This document shows positions 26,232 to 35,531 of a stretch of 64,000 nt of DNA, one piece after another. A program made the translations under genes and the position numbers. Position 1 is the first letter of the stretch, and each line of letters opens with the position of its first letter. Source of the stretch: WLWS01 sp965243105 (lineage in GTDB: Bacteria > Pseudomonadota > Gammaproteobacteria > Eutrophobiales > Eutrophobiaceae); NCBI GenBank assembly GCA_965243105.1, contig CBDEUC010000003.1, forward strand, positions 1,860,001 through 1,924,000. Direction: 5' to 3'. Under the pieces are notes generated by a model. It did no database searches. It was not told the DNA's origin and saw only the letters and a list, made by a program, of their open reading frames with translations.

Positions 26232-26408
26232 GCTTGATTCTTAGCTAACCGTCATATCTAAAAATATCAAGGCTAAAAGGCACTTGGGGCACAGTGACAA
26301 GGACTTACATTAGCTCTTCGGAATTTGCCAATGGCCTGAATATCGTTTCATAGGCTGAATTGATTGGGGCTTGTACAATGTAATCAAAATTAAAAAATTG
26401 TTTGTCCA

Positions 26409-27968
26409 ATGAAAAGCCCAGCGCAATTTAATCGTCGTCGTTTTCTACAGCAAGTAGGCGCATCCATTGCAGTGGGAGCGACAATGACCAGTCTACCTGC
26501 CTGTGCCACCAGCAAGCTGGTTACGAAAAGTGGCAGGCTGGCACGCGAGATCACCAGGCTCAGCGGCCTGGAGCTGTCGTCGGCGATCAGGAGTCGCGAG
26601 TTCTCCTGCAAGGAGGTGATGCAGGCCTACCTCGATCAAATAGAAATACTCAATCCTGTTTACAACGCGATTGTTTCCCTTGGCGATCGGGATGCGCTGA
26701 TAAAGCAGGCGTCCCGTTATGATGATGAACTCAGCGCGGGAAAATATCGCGGCTGGATGCATGGGTTTCCTTTTTCAATCAAGGATCTCGCCGATGCAAA
26801 GGGCTACCTGTCTTCATATGGTTCTCCCATTTTTAGAAATAACATTGCAACAAAGGATTCAATCCACGTAGAACGCATCAGGAATGCAGGTGCTATTATC
26901 ATCGGTAAAACCAATGTGCCCGAATTTGGACTGGGCTCACACACCTACAACCCGGTGTTTGGCCCCAGCCTGAATCCCTATGATGCAAAGAGCTCTGTGG
27001 GTGGCAGTAGTGGTGGCGCAGCGGCCAGCCTGGCCTTGCAAACTTCGCCGGTGGCGGATGGCAGTGACCTGATGGGATCCCTGCGTAACCCGGGTGCATT
27101 TAACAATGTTATCGGTTTTCGCCCGACTCCAGGCCTTGTCCCCCTGAGCCGATCTTACAAAGAGGAATTACCCTGTAATGGTCCCATGGGTCGTAACGTC
27201 GCGGATACAGCGATGCTGTTGTCCACCATGGCCGGTTTTGATCCACGTTCACCCAGTTCTTTAAATTCTGATCCCCGTGAATTTACCAGGCCACTGCAGC
27301 GTGACTTTACGGATGTACGTATTGGCTGGCTTGGAAACTACGATGGCTACCTGGCAATGGAAGATGGCGTGTTGTCCCTGTGCGAGGATGCCATGAAAAA
27401 CTTTGAAACGGTCGGCTGTCGCGTTGAAGCGGTAAAACTGGATTTTTCCATGGAGGAACTCTGGCAAACATGGCTGACATTTCGGCATTGGCTGGTGCGA
27501 GCAAGGGGCCTGGCGCTGTACGAGGACCCGAAGAAAAGACCATTGCTAAAACCTGAATACGTATGGGAAGTTGAAGGTGGCGCAAAGCTGAGTGGTGATG
27601 ATGTCTCGCGAGCCTCTTCTGCAAGGGCCAGGTGGTACGCAGCCCTTGAAAAGGCATTTGCAAAATATGACTACCTGGTGCTACCGACAGCCCAGGTATT
27701 TCCTTTTGATGCCCAAATGCACTGGCCAAAAGAAATAGCCGGCAAGCAAATGGACACCTACCATCGCTGGATGGAAGTAGTTATCGGCGGCACCCTGTCC
27801 GGTTGTCCTGTCGCCAACGTACCCGCGGGTTTTGGTAAGCGTGGCCTGCCCATGGGATTACAAATCATTGCACGGCGATACCAGGACTTTTCCTGCCTGC
27901 AAATGGCCTACGCCTATGAACAGGCGGCGAGGTGGAACCTGGATAGAGTACCGCCGGTATTGTCTTAA
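26409..27968 (+). CDS. Exported amidase-signature family hydrolase (Tat signal)
   Basis: A 519-residue amidase with a twin-arginine signal (NRRRFLQQVGASIAVG) and a possible lipobox cysteine at LPAC about residue 32, so it is exported folded and may be membrane-anchored. The Ser-cisSer-Lys triad is visible: Lys in SIKDLADAKG, cis-Ser in VGGSSGGAAAS, nucleophile Ser in GSDLMGSLRNPG. The last motif deviates from the common GTDIGGSIR. The substrate (amide, ester or carbamoyl compound) cannot be read from the sequence. It is divergent from the prp operon and may share its control region. Confidence 0.88.
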   Translation: MKSPAQFNRRRFLQQVGASIAVGATMTSLPACATSKLVTKSGRLAREITRLSGLELSSAIRSREFSCKEVMQAYLDQIEILNPVYNAIVSLGDRDALIKQASRYDDELSAGKYRGWMHGFPFSIKDLADAKGYLSSYGSPIFRNNIATKDSIHVERIRNAGAIIIGKTNVPEFGLGSHTYNPVFGPSLNPYDAKSSVGGSSGGAAASLALQTSPVADGSDLMGSLRNPGAFNNVIGFRPTPGLVPLSRSYKEELPCNGPMGRNVADTAMLLSTMAGFDPRSPSSLNSDPREFTRPLQRDFTDVRIGWLGNYDGYLAMEDGVLSLCEDAMKNFETVGCRVEAVKLDFSMEELWQTWLTFRHWLVRARGLALYEDPKKRPLLKPEYVWEVEGGAKLSGDDVSRASSARARWYAALEKAFAKYDYLVLPTAQVFPFDAQMHWPKEIAGKQMDTYHRWMEVVIGGTLSGCPVANVPAGFGKRGLPMGLQIIARRYQDFSCLQMAYAYEQAARWNLDRVPPVLS

Positions 27969-28010
27969 GCCCGGCAAAATTTTTAGCTGTAACATAGCGG
28001 AGAAAAAAAC

Positions 28011-29024
28011 ATGAAAGCAGTGGTGTTACCCGAAATTGGTGGACCGGAAAAACTCGAGATCAGGGAAGTGGAAACACCACAGCCCGGTAATGGCGAAGTG
28101 CGGGTCAAGCTCAAGACCTCGGCACTTAACCGCAGGGATTACTGGATGACAGTTGGCAAGTACCCGGGTACGACCCTGCCCTGTACCGCGGGTTCAGACG
28201 GTGCCGGTATTATTGATGCTGTTGGTCCGGGTGGTGATGAGTCACTTATTGGTAGGGAAGTCGTGGTGTACCCGGCGCGGGCCTGGGGTGATGAAGAACA
28301 TCGTTATGGACCTGATTTTCGCGTGCTTGGTATGCCCGACCAGGGTACCTTTGCCGAGTACATCTGCATTCCGGACACGGATTTTCTCGACAAGCCTGCT
28401 CATCTTGACTGGGAACAGACTGCCGCCATTCCGCTGGCGGGCCTGACCAGCTGGCGCGCCCTGGTGACCCAGGGTGAAGTGAAAGCGGGGCAGAAAGTGC
28501 TGGTCACCGCGGCCGGTAGTGGAGTTTCTACCTTTGCTATCCAGTGGGCTGCCGCGCTTGGTGCGAAGGTGTACGTCACCAGCGGTAGCCAGGAGAAAAT
28601 CGATAAGGCAAAAGCACTGGGTGCAGTGAATGGAGTGAGCTACAGGGAAGAGGGTTTCACCAACACCCTGAAAGAGATGAGCGGTGGTTTTGATATCGTC
28701 ATTGATTCTGCCGGCGGTGACGACATGAATGCCGTGCTGGGCACGCTTGTGAATGGTGGACGTTATGTTTTTTTCGGAGCGACCCTGGGAAATCCCTCCA
28801 TGGGCCTGGAAATGGCAAAGAACTTTCTGCGGCACATTCGAATACAGGGAACAACCATGGGTTCACCCGCCGAGTTTGCTGCCATGTTTGATTTCGTAAA
28901 CAAGAACAGGATTGAACCACTCATCCATGATGTACTTCCCATGGACGAGGCGGTGGCTGCGCACAAGTTGCTGGAGTCTTTTGGCCAGGCGGGCAAGATC
29001 GTGCTACGTAATGAAGCTGATTGA
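28011..29024 (+). CDS. Zinc-independent MDR-family alcohol dehydrogenase/quinone oxidoreductase
   Basis: A 337-residue medium-chain dehydrogenase/reductase. GroES-like N-terminal domain with LNRRDYWMT and the GSDGAGII segment, then a Rossmann domain with the NADP-binding loop TAAGSGVSTFAIQWA. The structural zinc Cys cluster and the classical GHE catalytic zinc motif are absent, so an NADPH enoyl/quinone reductase is more likely than an alcohol dehydrogenase. A GGAG site lies before the ATG. The 3' end overlaps the cutA start by 14 bases. Confidence 0.85.
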   Translation: MKAVVLPEIGGPEKLEIREVETPQPGNGEVRVKLKTSALNRRDYWMTVGKYPGTTLPCTAGSDGAGIIDAVGPGGDESLIGREVVVYPARAWGDEEHRYGPDFRVLGMPDQGTFAEYICIPDTDFLDKPAHLDWEQTAAIPLAGLTSWRALVTQGEVKAGQKVLVTAAGSGVSTFAIQWAAALGAKVYVTSGSQEKIDKAKALGAVNGVSYREEGFTNTLKEMSGGFDIVIDSAGGDDMNAVLGTLVNGGRYVFFGATLGNPSMGLEMAKNFLRHIRIQGTTMGSPAEFAAMFDFVNKNRIEPLIHDVLPMDEAVAAHKLLESFGQAGKIVLRNEAD

Positions 29025-29334
29025 TGTCTGGGTAAATTGCCCGAGCCCGGAAGTGGCCGAGGCAATTTCCTCGGAATTGCTGAATCGTCGGCTGGTTGCC
29101 TGCTCAAATATCTATCCTGCAATCAGGAGCAGCTATCACTGGAAAGGCGAGATTGAAAGCGAGGAGGAATACCCCTTGCTGGTAAAAACAAGGGAAAGTC
29201 TTTTTGAAGCGGTGTCTTCCCTGATTTCTGAACTGCATCCCTACGAAACCCCGGGGATTATTGCCCTGCCTATTGAGCTGGTGAACGATGACTACCGGGA
29301 CTGGCTGATTGCTGAAACCAGCGAAGGCGCCTAG
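29011..29334 (+). CDS. cutA: Divalent-cation tolerance protein CutA
   Basis: A 107-residue trimeric ferredoxin-like-fold protein. Family motifs are intact: ISSELLNRRLVACSNIYPAI, SYHWKGEIESEEEYPLLVKT and HPYETPGIIALPI. The true start is the ATG at 29011 inside the end of the oxidoreductase gene; an upstream open frame adds a non-homologous Arg/Trp-rich leader. CutA is linked to copper tolerance in E. coli though its mechanism remains unclear. It is convergent with the CaiB-type gene, sharing one CTAG as both stops. Confidence 0.95.
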   Translation: MKLIDVWVNCPSPEVAEAISSELLNRRLVACSNIYPAIRSSYHWKGEIESEEEYPLLVKTRESLFEAVSSLISELHPYETPGIIALPIELVNDDYRDWLIAETSEGA

Positions 29335-30554
29335 ATTATTTTATCCTTTCTCAGGGTTTCTATTTCGTCAGCTGTTTTCCCCAAAACTTCCCGCAGTACA
29401 TAGTCATTATCTTCGCCGAGCATGGGCGGCGCCTTCGTGTACTCAATTTTGGTGGAGGAAAACTTAATCGGGTTGGCCACGCCTTTTACCCTGCCTGCCT
29501 GGGGGTGATCCTGTTCAATCTGCATACCCCTGTGAACGACCTGTGGGTCATTGAACACGTCTTCAATGGTGTTGATTGGACCACAGGGCACGGCGACAGC
29601 CTGTAGCGAATCGATCCACTCCCGCGTCGTCCTGGTCCTGGTGATTTGCTCCATTGCCGGGATCAGCGCTGCGCGGTTTTGATTTCTCAGGGGGTTGGTG
29701 GTGAAGCGCGCATCGCTGGCCAGTCCGGGGCAATCGGCCTCTGTGCAAAAGCGCTGGAACTGGCCGTCGTTACCAATGGCAATAACCACGTAGCCGTCAC
29801 GACTTGGAAAGGGCTGGTAGGGAGTGAGGTTTGGATGCTGCGCTCCAGTTCTTTGCGGACATTCTCCGCTGACAAAGTAATTGGAAGCCTGGTTGGCGAG
29901 CCAGCTTACCTGGGTATCCAGTAAGGCCATATCAATGTGCTGTCCTTCGCCAGTTTGATTTCGGTGGTAGAGGGCAGAGAGGATGGCAATGGTGGAATAC
30001 ATGCCGGTGGTCAGGTCGCCGACCGCGACCCCGACTCGCTGTGGACCGGCGCCCGCTTCGCCGTCTGCCACGCCGGTGATGCTCATGAGTCCTCCCATGG
30101 CCTGGATCAGGTAATCGTAGCCGGCATGATGGGCGAGGGGACCGTCCTGGCCAAAGCCCGTGATAGAGCAGTAGATGATGTCTTCCCTGGCCTTGCGAAT
30201 GTCCTCGTAGCCCAGGCCCTTCTTGGCCAGGCCGCCGGTTTTGAAATTCTCTATGAGCACATCAGAATTCCGCGCCAGCTGCAGCACGATTTCACGTCCC
30301 TGTTCACTGCCAATATCCAAAGTTAGTGAGTGTTTACCTCTGTTAGTACTGAGGTAATATGCGGATTCACCGTCTGAATTTTCGTCATTGGTGTTGGCCC
30401 ACGGTGGGCCCCACTGGCGCGTGTCATCGCCGCTTCCAGGGCGCTCCACCTTGATAACCTCTGCCCCCAGGTCCGCCAGGATCTGGCTGCACCAGGGACC
30501 GGCCAGGATACGACTCAGGTCAAGAACACGAATACCGCTTAATGGCCCGGCCAT
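29331..30554 (-). CDS. CaiB/BaiF family CoA-transferase
   Basis: A 407-residue class III CoA-transferase, which moves CoA from an acyl-CoA donor to an organic acid through an aspartyl-CoA thioester. The N-terminal GIRVLDLSRILAGPWCSQIL, the EVIKVERPGSGDDTR nucleotide-binding loop and the catalytic Asp in DMALLDTQVSW are all present. Substrates cannot be assigned. The gene starts three bases downstream of the IclR regulator stop and is co-transcribed with it, divergent from the hydroxyacyl-CoA dehydrogenase operon. Confidence 0.92.
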   Translation of the reverse strand: MAGPLSGIRVLDLSRILAGPWCSQILADLGAEVIKVERPGSGDDTRQWGPPWANTNDENSDGESAYYLSTNRGKHSLTLDIGSEQGREIVLQLARNSDVLIENFKTGGLAKKGLGYEDIRKAREDIIYCSITGFGQDGPLAHHAGYDYLIQAMGGLMSITGVADGEAGAGPQRVGVAVGDLTTGMYSTIAILSALYHRNQTGEGQHIDMALLDTQVSWLANQASNYFVSGECPQRTGAQHPNLTPYQPFPSRDGYVVIAIGNDGQFQRFCTEADCPGLASDARFTTNPLRNQNRAALIPAMEQITRTRTTREWIDSLQAVAVPCGPINTIEDVFNDPQVVHRGMQIEQDHPQAGRVKGVANPIKFSSTKIEYTKAPPMLGEDNDYVLREVLGKTADEIETLRKDKII

Positions 30555-30557
30555 GGT

Positions 30558-31400
30558 TTACCTGCCTAGAAAGGGCGAGATGTTCTCTCCGATGTGATGC
30601 AGGCGGGGACCGAGTTCGTCTCGAAGCGTTGCCATGCTAAGCGCAAAGGCTGGCCCACCACAGCTCATGGCCATGATGTTTTTTCCATCCGAGCTGACCA
30701 GCGGTATTGCCGCGGTTCGAGTGTCCTTGCGCCATTCCCGATCTACCAGGCAAAAGCCATGGTCCTTGATCTGCATACGCGCATCTTCGATGCGTTGCTT
30801 GAGTTCATCCCATTCACTGCCATAGGCCTCGGCCAGCTGCTGGTAAATTTCTTCCCGCTGTAAGTCGTCAATGGCGGACAGCCATGCTCGCCCGATGGCA
30901 GAGCGGGCGATTTCAATGCGGGCTCCCACGTCCAGTCTCAGCGTGGTGGATGAGTTGCCACAGCATTCATCAAGGTAAACCATGCTCAGCCTGTCACGTG
31001 CGCCGAGGGCAACGGAACAACCACCGTGGTTTGCCAGTTCCGACATCTGGTCATGGGCAAGATGCCGAATAGCCAGGCCACTCAGCAGGGGGTAACCCAG
31101 TGATAGTACGCCGGGTCCAAGCTCGTACTTGCCATCTTCCTTGCTTTGCTGCAGGTAACCCATTTCACTCAGTGTATAAGTGAGGCGGGTAATTGTGGGC
31201 TTGGGTATGCGAGTAAGCTCTGAGATTTCCTTGTTACTCATTCGGCCCACCTGGGACTGGAACGCACGCAGCACTTCCAGGCCCCTGGCAAGGGCGGTAA
31301 TAAATTTTCTATCCTGTCTCTTGTCTATGCCGTGGGATTCAAAATCCAGGACCAGTGGTTTGAGTGCTGCGCGGGGCAGGGCTTGCTGTGCCTGTGCCAT
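30558..31400 (-). CDS. IclR-family transcriptional regulator
   Basis: A 280-residue regulator. The winged helix-turn-helix spans about residues 32-92 (ALARGLEVLRAFQ, MSNKEISELTRIPKPTITRLTYTL), and the GAF-like IclR effector domain follows (about 105-270). It resembles the PcaR/PobR branch that controls aromatic-acid and beta-ketoadipate genes. It lies upstream of the CaiB transferase and divergent from the dehydrogenase-thiolase-PrnB-like operon across the AT-rich gap 31401-31523, so both are plausible targets. Confidence 0.92.
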   Translation of the reverse strand: MAQAQQALPRAALKPLVLDFESHGIDKRQDRKFITALARGLEVLRAFQSQVGRMSNKEISELTRIPKPTITRLTYTLSEMGYLQQSKEDGKYELGPGVLSLGYPLLSGLAIRHLAHDQMSELANHGGCSVALGARDRLSMVYLDECCGNSSTTLRLDVGARIEIARSAIGRAWLSAIDDLQREEIYQQLAEAYGSEWDELKQRIEDARMQIKDHGFCLVDREWRKDTRTAAIPLVSSDGKNIMAMSCGGPAFALSMATLRDELGPRLHHIGENISPFLGR

Positions 31401-31523
31401 TTGGTTGCCTCCGACTGTAAAAATTAGCGTAGTTTATTTTACTTTTTATGTTAATAATTTCACAATGGCAAGTAATAATTAATAATAGTTTCGCATAGTA
31501 AAAATAACAAAATAACATCGAAA
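31401..31523. promoter_or_regulatory. AT-rich divergent control region (IclR / acyl-CoA operon)
   Basis: 123 bases between divergent start codons, strongly AT-rich (TTTATTTTACTTTTTATG, AAAATAACAAAATAACAT). It must contain both promoters. TTTCG at about 31488 and CGAAA at about 31518 are inverted halves but too far apart for me to call an IclR operator with confidence. Confidence 0.45.
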
Positions 31524-33074
31524 ATGAAGGATTTCTCAAAAGATGAGCTGCTGATGGGCATTATCGGTGCCGGCATCATGGGCCGAGGTATAGCACAGGT
31601 GGCGGCTGCAGCGGGTGTCCAGGTCGTGCTGTTTGATCTGGATGATAAGGCTGTTGAAGACGCCATCGGCTTTGTCTCCGGTATGTTTAAACGTGCAGCT
31701 GAAAAGGGACGTATGAGTGCCGAGGAGGCGGATGCAGCACTGTCCCGAATAGAGGCGAGCTCTGACCTTGCCGGGCTCGCGGCTGCCGACATTGTCATCG
31801 AAGCGGTGGTGGAGAAACTCGAAGTGAAGCAGTCCCTGTTTGGCCAGCTCGAAGAACTTGTCTCCGATGACTGTATACTCGCTACAAATACGTCTTCACT
31901 GTCCGTGACAGCGGTTGCTGCCAGTGCGCTAAAGCCCGGCCGAATTGCCGGCTTCCACTTTTTTAACCCGGTTCCACTTATGAAGCTGGTTGAAGTTATC
32001 TCGGCGCTGCGAACCGACGAGCAGGTCAGCCGTCAATTGCACGATCTCACCCTGAGAATCGGGCATACGCCGGTGATGGTTAACGACTCTCCCGGGTTCC
32101 TGGTAAACCACGCCGGGCGTGGATTAATTACCGAGGGTCTTCGCCTGCTGCATGAAAACGTGACTGACGTGCAGACGGTGGATGAAGTTGTGCGGGATTG
32201 CATGGGCTTCAGGATGGGGCCGTTTGAGCTTATGGATCTCACCGGGCTTGATGTTACTTTCCCTGCCACACAGCAGGTTTATAACCAGTATTTTAATGAG
32301 CCCCGCGTGCGCCCCACGCCTCTGCAGCAAAGAAGGTATACAGCGGGACTGCTTGGGAGAAAAACCAGTGAGGGTTTTTATCGCTATGTTGATGGACAGA
32401 AGCAGGAAGAAACGAGGGATGCTGCTACAGCCGTAAAAGTTACCCGGCAATTCTGGGTAGACCCGGAATATCCTGACCTGGCCGATGCTACGATAGCAAT
32501 GCTTGAACAGGCCGGTGTAAAGATAGACAGCGGTGGTGAAGCCGCCAGTGACAGCATCATCGTCGTGACGCCTTTGGGCATGGATACCAGCTCAACAATT
32601 GTTGAGAAAGGTCTTGATGCTGAAAGGGTAGTGGCAGTGGATGTGCTGTTTCCCGGGGAAAAGCGGCTCACCATGATGGCCAGCCCGGCGGTGAGTGAAG
32701 AAGTGTTACGCGAGGCGCAGGCTGCTTTCTCTTTTGATGGCAGAGCAGTTCCGCTGATTCGCGATAGCGGTGGCTTCATCAGCCAGAGAATCGTGGCAAG
32801 CATCGTTAACATCGCCAGCGACATTGCGCAGCAGGGTATCGCTGCACCAGCCGATATCGATACGGGTGCCAGGCTGGCACTGGGTTATCCCGAAGGCCCC
32901 CTGGCACTGGGCGACCGGGTGGGGGCAAAACGCATCTTGGCGATCCTTGAAAACCTGCTCGAAGTTTACGGCGATCCACGTTATCGTCCCAGCCCCTGGT
33001 TAAAGCGCCGGGCGCAGCTTGGCCTGTCCCTGTTGACCGAAGAAGTGGATTTCGGCGCGGATAAAAATACTTAA
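31524..33074 (+). CDS. 3-hydroxyacyl-CoA dehydrogenase, PaaH/PaaC-like
   Basis: A 516-residue NAD-dependent dehydrogenase. The Rossmann fingerprint is MGIIGAGIMGRGIAQVAA, the catalytic His is in GFHFFNPVPLMKLVEV, and two 3HCDH C-terminal helical domains follow (about 190-290 and 405-500). This two-domain layout and length match PaaH-type enzymes acting on 3-hydroxyadipyl-CoA rather than short-chain FadB-like subunits. It heads the plus-strand operon with a thiolase and a PrnB-like protein. Chain-length preference is inferred. Confidence 0.9.
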   Translation: MKDFSKDELLMGIIGAGIMGRGIAQVAAAAGVQVVLFDLDDKAVEDAIGFVSGMFKRAAEKGRMSAEEADAALSRIEASSDLAGLAAADIVIEAVVEKLEVKQSLFGQLEELVSDDCILATNTSSLSVTAVAASALKPGRIAGFHFFNPVPLMKLVEVISALRTDEQVSRQLHDLTLRIGHTPVMVNDSPGFLVNHAGRGLITEGLRLLHENVTDVQTVDEVVRDCMGFRMGPFELMDLTGLDVTFPATQQVYNQYFNEPRVRPTPLQQRRYTAGLLGRKTSEGFYRYVDGQKQEETRDAATAVKVTRQFWVDPEYPDLADATIAMLEQAGVKIDSGGEAASDSIIVVTPLGMDTSSTIVEKGLDAERVVAVDVLFPGEKRLTMMASPAVSEEVLREAQAAFSFDGRAVPLIRDSGGFISQRIVASIVNIASDIAQQGIAAPADIDTGARLALGYPEGPLALGDRVGAKRILAILENLLEVYGDPRYRPSPWLKRRAQLGLSLLTEEVDFGADKNT

Positions 33075-33102
33075 CCCCAGAGAAAAAATTAAGGAAGCAA
33101 AC

Positions 33103-34308
33103 ATGAACGAAGCAGTAATTTTTGACGGCATCCGTTCCCCCGTAGGAAAACACGCCGGGGCACTTTCAAAAATCCGCCCGGATGAACTCCTGGCAGCAAC
33201 GATAAAGGGCCTGGTAAGTCGCTCGGATTTTGATCTTAGCCTGCTGGAAGATGTTATCTGTGGTGACAGTAACCAGGCCGGCGAGGATTGTCGCAATGTT
33301 GCCCGTAACGCAGGCCTGCTGGCAGGCCTGCCGCTTGTTGTCGGCGGGCAAACCGTGAATCGCCTGTGTGGAAGTGGTGCAGCTGCGGTGATTGATGCTT
33401 CCCGGGCGATTCGCTGTGGCGAGGGAAACATGTTCATCTCCGGCGGCGTGGAAAGCATGAGTCGCGCCCCCTGGATCATGTCAAAAGCAGAGTCTGCCTA
33501 CGCCCGTGACCAGCAGATCCAGGACTCCACCATTGGTTGGCGTTTTCCCAATCCGCGCTTTTACAAGGAGTTTGGCAGTGAGACCATGCCGGAGACTGCA
33601 GACAATATTGCAAAGGATCTCGACATCGGCCGCGAGGACAGCGATATTTTTGCAGCTGCCTCGCAGAAAAAATATGCCGACGCACTCGCGGACGGCTTCT
33701 ATACTGAAGAAATACTGGCCATTGAAGCACCCGGGCCGACACGTAAATCGCCCAGCGTGTTGGTGGATGCGGATGAACACCCGAGGCCGGAGTCCACGCT
33801 GGAAAAACTGGCGAATCTCAGGGCGCTTTACCCCGATGGCGTAGTTACGGCGGGTAATGCCTCGGGTATCAACGATGGTGCCGTAGCACTGCTTCTTGGC
33901 AACCGCGAGTTCGGCGAGAAGCTGGGACTTAAACCTCGAGCAAAGGTGCTGGCTGGTGCCATCGCCGGGCTCGAGCCCAGGGTCATGGGGCTGGGACCGG
34001 TACCCGCTTCGCAAAAGGCATTACAACGAGCGGGCATTGAGTTAAAGGACATTGACGTGATCGAAGTCAATGAAGCTTTTGCCACGCAGGTGCTAGGATG
34101 CCTGAAGCAACTCGGCCTGCCCTTTGACGATGAAAGGGTTAATCCAAACGGTGGCGCCATTGCAATTGGTCACCCGCTTGGGGCCTCGGGTGCAAGGCTG
34201 ACATTGACTGCAATGCGACAGCTTGAACGCACCGGTGGCCGCTACGCGCTGGTGACCATGTGTATTGGCCTGGGACAGGGAATCGCCCTGGTCATCGAAA
34301 GGATATAG
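33103..34308 (+). CDS. Acetyl-CoA C-acyltransferase, 3-oxoadipyl-CoA-thiolase-like
   Basis: A 401-residue thiolase. The acyl-accepting Cys is in VNRLCGSGAAAV (about residue 89), the general-base His in NPNGGAIAIGHPLGASGAR and the second Cys in TMCIGLGQGIAL. Overall phrasing is close to PcaF/PaaJ (3-oxoadipyl-CoA thiolase), which yields succinyl-CoA and acetyl-CoA. It follows the dehydrogenase by 28 bases, consistent with two consecutive beta-oxidation steps. AAGGAAG precedes the start. Confidence 0.92.
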   Translation: MNEAVIFDGIRSPVGKHAGALSKIRPDELLAATIKGLVSRSDFDLSLLEDVICGDSNQAGEDCRNVARNAGLLAGLPLVVGGQTVNRLCGSGAAAVIDASRAIRCGEGNMFISGGVESMSRAPWIMSKAESAYARDQQIQDSTIGWRFPNPRFYKEFGSETMPETADNIAKDLDIGREDSDIFAAASQKKYADALADGFYTEEILAIEAPGPTRKSPSVLVDADEHPRPESTLEKLANLRALYPDGVVTAGNASGINDGAVALLLGNREFGEKLGLKPRAKVLAGAIAGLEPRVMGLGPVPASQKALQRAGIELKDIDVIEVNEAFATQVLGCLKQLGLPFDDERVNPNGGAIAIGHPLGASGARLTLTAMRQLERTGGRYALVTMCIGLGQGIALVIERI

Positions 34309-34348
34309 AAACAGGGCAGTTATCGAGAGAAACCGGAGAATTAAATTT

Positions 34349-35524
34349 ATGGCCTTAACCATTGACAAGCTGGATCACTGGATACGTCATCGCTTCAAGG
34401 AATTAAATACTTCGCTTGAAGAATATTACCTGGGCAAGGAGACGCTCATTATCCATGATGAGACGACGAAACCTCTAACCGACTCCCTTATTGAAGAAGG
34501 CAGGGAATTGATCGCCGCCATTCTTGCCAATCCGGATGATATACCCGCGGCCTACGAGAGGCGTTTTCACCTGCTTGGTAATGTTGGCATGTACATGGCA
34601 GCCTGTCGTAGACACGAGGTGGATGACCCGCTGGAAAATGGTTACTCGCCACTGGCTGAAGCTTCAACCATTGCTTCGCAACTGGGTTCAGCACTGGGTG
34701 TCGCTCCCCGGTTCATGGCGACTCACCTTCAACTTTATAACCGTGCAGAAAGTGGTTTTTACCGAACTTTCACCGCTCTTGATGATGAAAGGATCTTTGT
34801 TGATTACAACACGCTCGGGCTTTTTGCATATGCAAAGGCAGCAGATTCCCTGGTGAGGGCCATGCGTCTTGGTGTCACTCACCCGATCATGGCCTACCTG
34901 TTCAGGCAGGCAAAGGACTCACTTGATGAGGTTCTCAAGTTCAACCAGTTGCTTGATCAGGACCTCGACGTGAAGCGATTCTTTTATAACGTGCGCCCCT
35001 ACTACAAGCCTTACCGTGTCGGAAGGCGCGATTTCCGTGGTGCCAACGCGGGCGACTTTGCAGGGGTAAATGAAATCGATCTGCTGCTGGGTCTTTGTTC
35101 AAGGGATGATCCCGTTTACCTTGATGTCATTATCGACAAGAAAGCCTACATGCCATACTCGGAGCAGGAGCGCCTGCAGGATGCCATCGCCCAGACAAGT
35201 TTTCTCGACCAGTTCCTGGCAGAGATGGAAGAAAACAGCCAGCTGGAAACTTACCAGGAAAACCTGTCAGTCTTTCTCGAGGTTTGCAAGGCACACGGTC
35301 TTGGCTACGCCTATCACCACGATGAGCTGGTCAGGAAATACATTGAAGATCCCTCGGTCAATATTCCGGAAACACAAAAAGACAGGCTGACTGCGAGCGG
35401 ACCACCGCTGCCTGTATTATTGCGCGCACTGGAACGCTTGCGTGACCTGAGGCTGGGTGCCAATCGTGATGATATACCCAGTCGTTACGCAGACCTGGAA
35501 AAACTCAGGGGTATTCTCGATTAA
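34349..35524 (+). CDS. PrnB-like (DUF1864) putative heme protein of the IDO/TDO superfamily
   Basis: A 391-residue, soluble, mostly helical protein without signal peptide. The strongest match I recognise is PrnB, the heme enzyme of pyrrolnitrin synthesis, itself structurally related to indoleamine and tryptophan 2,3-dioxygenases: shared stretches include FFYNVRPYYKPYRVGRRDF (PrnB: FYDELRPFYEPIRVG), a RHE-containing helix near 88-90, and PRFMATHLQLYNR near 120-131. Candidate proximal heme ligands are H316, H323 and H324 in the region where PrnB has its heme histidine. The start is the ATG at 34349; upstream frame overlaps the thiolase. It is the third gene of an acyl-CoA operon. Substrate unknown. 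Confidence 0.7.
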   Translation: MALTIDKLDHWIRHRFKELNTSLEEYYLGKETLIIHDETTKPLTDSLIEEGRELIAAILANPDDIPAAYERRFHLLGNVGMYMAACRRHEVDDPLENGYSPLAEASTIASQLGSALGVAPRFMATHLQLYNRAESGFYRTFTALDDERIFVDYNTLGLFAYAKAADSLVRAMRLGVTHPIMAYLFRQAKDSLDEVLKFNQLLDQDLDVKRFFYNVRPYYKPYRVGRRDFRGANAGDFAGVNEIDLLLGLCSRDDPVYLDVIIDKKAYMPYSEQERLQDAIAQTSFLDQFLAEMEENSQLETYQENLSVFLEVCKAHGLGYAYHHDELVRKYIEDPSVNIPETQKDRLTASGPPLPVLLRALERLRDLRLGANRDDIPSRYADLEKLRGILD

Positions 35525-35531
35525 GTGTAAG

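Noticed and set aside
26371..26378. TTGTACAA as a third GntR operator upstream of the amidase
   Set aside because: It lacks the central two bases of TTGTCNACAA; eight-base palindromes occur often by chance.
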